Shown here piece after piece: positions 29,943 through 32,105 of a DNA stretch of 32,105 nt. Each line of letters begins with the position of its first letter. Position 1 is the stretch's first letter. The position numbers and the translations under genes are program-made. A model generated the notes under the pieces. It was not told where the DNA came from and searched no databases. It saw nothing but the letters and a program-made list of their open reading frames with translations. The stretch spans positions 1 through 32,105 of the forward strand of contig JAURYL010000096.1 in NCBI GenBank assembly GCA_030653935.1, read 5' to 3'. Source of the DNA: Pseudomonadota bacterium (GTDB lineage Bacteria > Pseudomonadota > Gammaproteobacteria > Burkholderiales > Thiobacillaceae).

Positions 29943-31942
29943 TGGGCACCCTGGCGGACGGCTTCCTCGCCTACGGCGCCGGCTTTCGTTCCGGACTCAT
30001 GCCGGACCCGGCCATGTGGGTCGATGAATGGGCAGACGAGTACATGCGCATCCCGCGCGGAAACGGCGCCGAGCCGGGCAAGTACCGGACCGAGCGCACG
30101 CCGTATGCTCGCGAAGTCATGCGCAGCCTATCGCCTGAACACCCGGCCAAGCGGGTGGTGGCGATGGTCGCCAGCCAGATGCTGAAAACCCAGGTCGGCT
30201 TGAACTGGCTGTGCGCTTCGATCCACCAGGCGCCCGGCAACATGCTGGTGCTGGAGCCCAGCCTGGGGCTGGCCAAGCGCGTCTCCGGCCGGCTAGCCAA
30301 GACCATCGAGGACGTGCCGGTGCTGCGCGAGCGTGTTGCGCCAGCGCGATCCAGGGACAAGCGCAACACCCTAGATACCAAGGAGTTCGACGGCGGCACG
30401 GCCTACATTACCACCGCCGGCAGCGCCGCCAATCTGGCGGAGATCCCAGCCCGGTACATCTACGGCGACGAGGTCGACCGCTGGGAGGTCAGCGTCGACC
30501 AGGAAGGCGACCCGGTCGAACTGGCCGAAGCGCGCACCAGCACCTTCGGCCGCAACGCCAAGATCTACTACAGCAGCTCGCCCACGCAGGACGGCGCCAG
30601 CCGCATTGCCGATCTGTTCGCCCAGGGCGACCAGCGGCACTACTACGTGCCCTGCCCGCACTGCGGCACATACCAGACACTGGAATTCGAGCGGCTGCAT
30701 GCCCGCGAAGACGGTAGCGCCGCCTACGCCTGCGCCGCCGAAGACTGCGGCACCCTGATCGAGGAGCGGGAAAAGGGCGACATACTGGCGCGCGGCGACT
30801 GGCGCGCGCACGCACAGGGCGACGGCGAGACGGTCAGCTTTACCCTTTCCGCGCTGTATGCCCCGCTGGGCTGGGTGAGCTGGGCAGGCCTCTGCAAGCA
30901 ACACGCGAAAGCCCAGGCCGCCGAAGAGCGCGGCGACCACGAGCCCATGCAGGTATTCACCAACACGCGCCTGGCGCGCGTGTGGAAAGAAACCAAATCC
31001 GTCACCGGGCCGAAGGAACTTCAGGCCCGTGCTGAGGATTACCGGCTACGCAGCGTCCCTGCCGGCGTCCTGATTCTGACCGCCGCCGTGGACGTGCAGG
31101 ACAACCGCCTCGAACTCCAGATCATCGGCTGGGGCGAAGGCATGGAACGGTGGGTGCTCGACTACCAGGTCATCTATGGAGACCCCTCCACGGACGTGCC
31201 ATGGCAAGCGCTCGACGCGACCCTAAAAACGCCGTTGCGCACTGCCGCCGGACGCGACCTGGAAATTCTAGCGGTGGCCATCGACTCCGGTGGCCACCAC
31301 ACCCACACCGTCTACGAGTTCTGCCGTCTACGCAAACACCGCCACATCCTGGCGGTGAAAGGGCACGCCAAGCCCGGCCGCCAGATCATGGCCGGCCGCC
31401 CCACGAAGGTGGATATCACCTGGCGCGGCCAGACGGAAAAGGAAGGCGGCGAGTTATGGATGTGCGGCACCGACACCGCCAAGGACTGGCTGCACAGCCG
31501 CTGGAAAGTGGCCGCCGGCCCGGGAGCCGTGCATTTCAGCGCAGACCTGGACGAGGATTACTACAAGCAACTCCTGGCGGAATACCGCAAGACCCGATAC
31601 CTGCGCGGTCACAAGATCACGGAATGGCACAAGGCCAAGTCGGACCGCAATGAAGCCCTGGATTTGAGCGTCTATAACCTCGCCTGCGCCTACTACCTGG
31701 GCCTGCACCGATTCGGCGCGCCGGACTGGGAGCGCTGGCGGCTAAAGGTCGAACCGCCGCAGGGCGATTTGTTCGTGCAACCGGCCCCAAGTGCAGACGT
31801 CTGCACGGACGCCATCCACCAGGCCGCGCCGCCACCGGCACCGGCCACGCAAATCAAAACAGACCCCGCTCCGGCGGGGTCTGTCGTTTCCCAGCAACAC
31901 TGGACCCCGCGCGGTGCCGGCTTCCGGCCGCGCAACAGATAG
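29942..31942 (+). CDS. Terminase large subunit, GpA-like
   Basis: 666 residues. A lambda GpA-family packaging motor and nuclease. N-terminal ATPase: Walker-A-like VASQMLKTQVG near 77-87, Walker B YIYGDEVDRW near 172-181, the AEIPARYI segment, and SSSPTQDGASRI. A zinc-ribbon pair CPHCG and CAAEDCG (near 237-265) is typical of GpA. The nuclease half includes LTAAVDVQDNRLELQIIGWG, VAIDSGGHHTHTVYEFC and EWHKAKSDRNEALDLSVYN (acidic catalytic residues). The extended C-terminus is proline- and alanine-rich. It translates coupled to the small subunit. Confidence 0.95.
   Translation: MGTLADGFLAYGAGFRSGLMPDPAMWVDEWADEYMRIPRGNGAEPGKYRTERTPYAREVMRSLSPEHPAKRVVAMVASQMLKTQVGLNWLCASIHQAPGNMLVLEPSLGLAKRVSGRLAKTIEDVPVLRERVAPARSRDKRNTLDTKEFDGGTAYITTAGSAANLAEIPARYIYGDEVDRWEVSVDQEGDPVELAEARTSTFGRNAKIYYSSSPTQDGASRIADLFAQGDQRHYYVPCPHCGTYQTLEFERLHAREDGSAAYACAAEDCGTLIEEREKGDILARGDWRAHAQGDGETVSFTLSALYAPLGWVSWAGLCKQHAKAQAAEERGDHEPMQVFTNTRLARVWKETKSVTGPKELQARAEDYRLRSVPAGVLILTAAVDVQDNRLELQIIGWGEGMERWVLDYQVIYGDPSTDVPWQALDATLKTPLRTAAGRDLEILAVAIDSGGHHTHTVYEFCRLRKHRHILAVKGHAKPGRQIMAGRPTKVDITWRGQTEKEGGELWMCGTDTAKDWLHSRWKVAAGPGAVHFSADLDEDYYKQLLAEYRKTRYLRGHKITEWHKAKSDRNEALDLSVYNLACAYYLGLHRFGAPDWERWRLKVEPPQGDLFVQPAPSADVCTDAIHQAAPPPAPATQIKTDPAPAGSVVSQQHWTPRGAGFRPRNR
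31791..31806. repeat. 16-bp perfect palindrome, copy 2
   Basis: GTGCAGACGTCTGCAC, identical to 16908-16923 and again encoding ADVCT in frame of the terminase gene. Confidence 0.5.
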
Positions 31943-31951
31943 GACACCGCA

Positions 31952-31984
31952 ATGCCATACGGAACATCACTAGTGTCCGGTTAA
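31952..31984 (+). pseudogene. Head gene after terL, cut off by the IS end
   Basis: ATG at 31952 with AGGAC just upstream opens MPYGTSLVSG and stops at TAA 31982-31984. The sequence TGTCCGGTTAA belongs to the element end. The native gene, presumably a head-tail joining protein as in other lambda-like phages, should continue beyond the IS. Only about 6-7 native codons remain. Confidence 0.55.
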
Positions 31985-32105
31985 ATGTTATCGAGTCGGC
32001 TGTAAAGCCAGTAACGGCAAGGCTTTAGAGCGGACGAAGGGTGTCCACGATTTGAATTATCAGAAGCAAAAAAAGGCCGTGGAACAATTCCGTGAAACAA
32101 TTTTG
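31971..32105. mobile_element. Left end of an insertion sequence (partial)
   Basis: From about 31971 (CTAGTGTCCGGTTAAATG) the sequence drops in GC and leaves the phage gene frame. The exact junction cannot be fixed without the other end. A transposase-like frame begins inside it. Family not determined; the terminal TGTCCGGTTAA would be its inverted-repeat end. Confidence 0.6.
32052..32105 (+). CDS. N-terminus of a probable transposase (partial)
   Basis: The TTG at 32052, with GAAGGG about 9 bases upstream, opens a frame of 18 codons reading to the window end, translated (M)NYQKQKKAVEQFRETIL. The EQFRETI stretch resembles transposase N-termini, but the fragment is too short to assign. The frame has no stop back to the element end, and no ATG is available. 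The identity rests mainly on context. Confidence 0.4.
   Translation, partial: MNYQKQKKAVEQFRETIL

Larger units (their letters stand above)
13257..32105. mobile_element. Lambda-like prophage, left part (right end outside window)
   Basis: Integrase next to a tRNA, DUF4224 excisionase-like gene, leftward early operon, CI/Cro switch with matching OL and OR, CII-like regulator, replication ATPase, Q-like antiterminator, cos-like repeats and terminase subunits occur in lambda order. The exact attL core cannot be fixed without the other end. GC content resembles the host. Confidence 0.95.

Overview
The window joins a conserved gammaproteobacterial core segment (1-13256) to most of the left part of a lambda-like prophage (13257-32105, right end outside the window). 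GC content is high throughout. The order thrS-infC-rpmI-rplT-pheS-pheT-ihfA-merR-tRNA-Pro is the arrangement of Pseudomonas/Alcanivorax-type Gammaproteobacteria. I cannot fix the genus from sequence alone.

Host part. On the minus strand are nadC, a Nudix hydrolase translationally coupled to it, and an MtaD/TrzA-type aminohydrolase. On the plus strand are tRNA-Val(GAC), then thrS, infC (with a rare ATA start), rpmI, rplT, pheS, pheT, ihfA and a MerR-type regulator. Intrinsic terminators lie after the tRNA, between thrS and infC, and between rplT and pheS. A two-gene operon follows (GCS2-type glutamate-cysteine ligase-like protein plus M14/AstE-like zinc hydrolase), then tRNA-Pro(GGG) with its own promoter and terminator.

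Prophage. A tyrosine integrase faces the 3' end of tRNA-Pro, the probable attachment site. The leftward (minus) early operon is a chain of mostly overlapping genes. It runs from several tiny proteins (some membrane-spanning) through a winged-helix/coiled-coil protein, SSB (broken by an in-frame amber codon), an H-NS-ParB fusion, a protein with an orphan FtsK-gamma domain and an ASCH-like protein to the excisionase-like DUF4224 protein and integrase. A lambda-like control region surrounds the short CI-like repressor. OL/PL (20890-20929) and OR/PR (23581-23641) carry the same 16-bp operator, the same -35/-10 hexamers and the same 23-bp operator spacing. Between them sit a HigBA toxin-antitoxin pair with a third small gene, a lipoprotein, and a membrane-anchored WYL-TerB protein. 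The last two would be co-transcribed with the repressor in the lysogen and are the best candidates here for a little-described lysogen-expressed (exclusion or defence) system.

The rightward arm has a leaderless cro, small mosaic early genes with antisense partners, a CII-like regulator, a replication ATPase, a candidate origin built around a perfect 19-bp inverted repeat, and a Q-like antiterminator. It continues with a minor-tail-Z-like gene, a cos-like repeat cluster, Nu1-like and GpA-like terminase subunits, and a head gene cut short by the end of an insertion sequence at about 31971. The amber ssb and the IS insertion suggest the prophage is, at least in part, defective.
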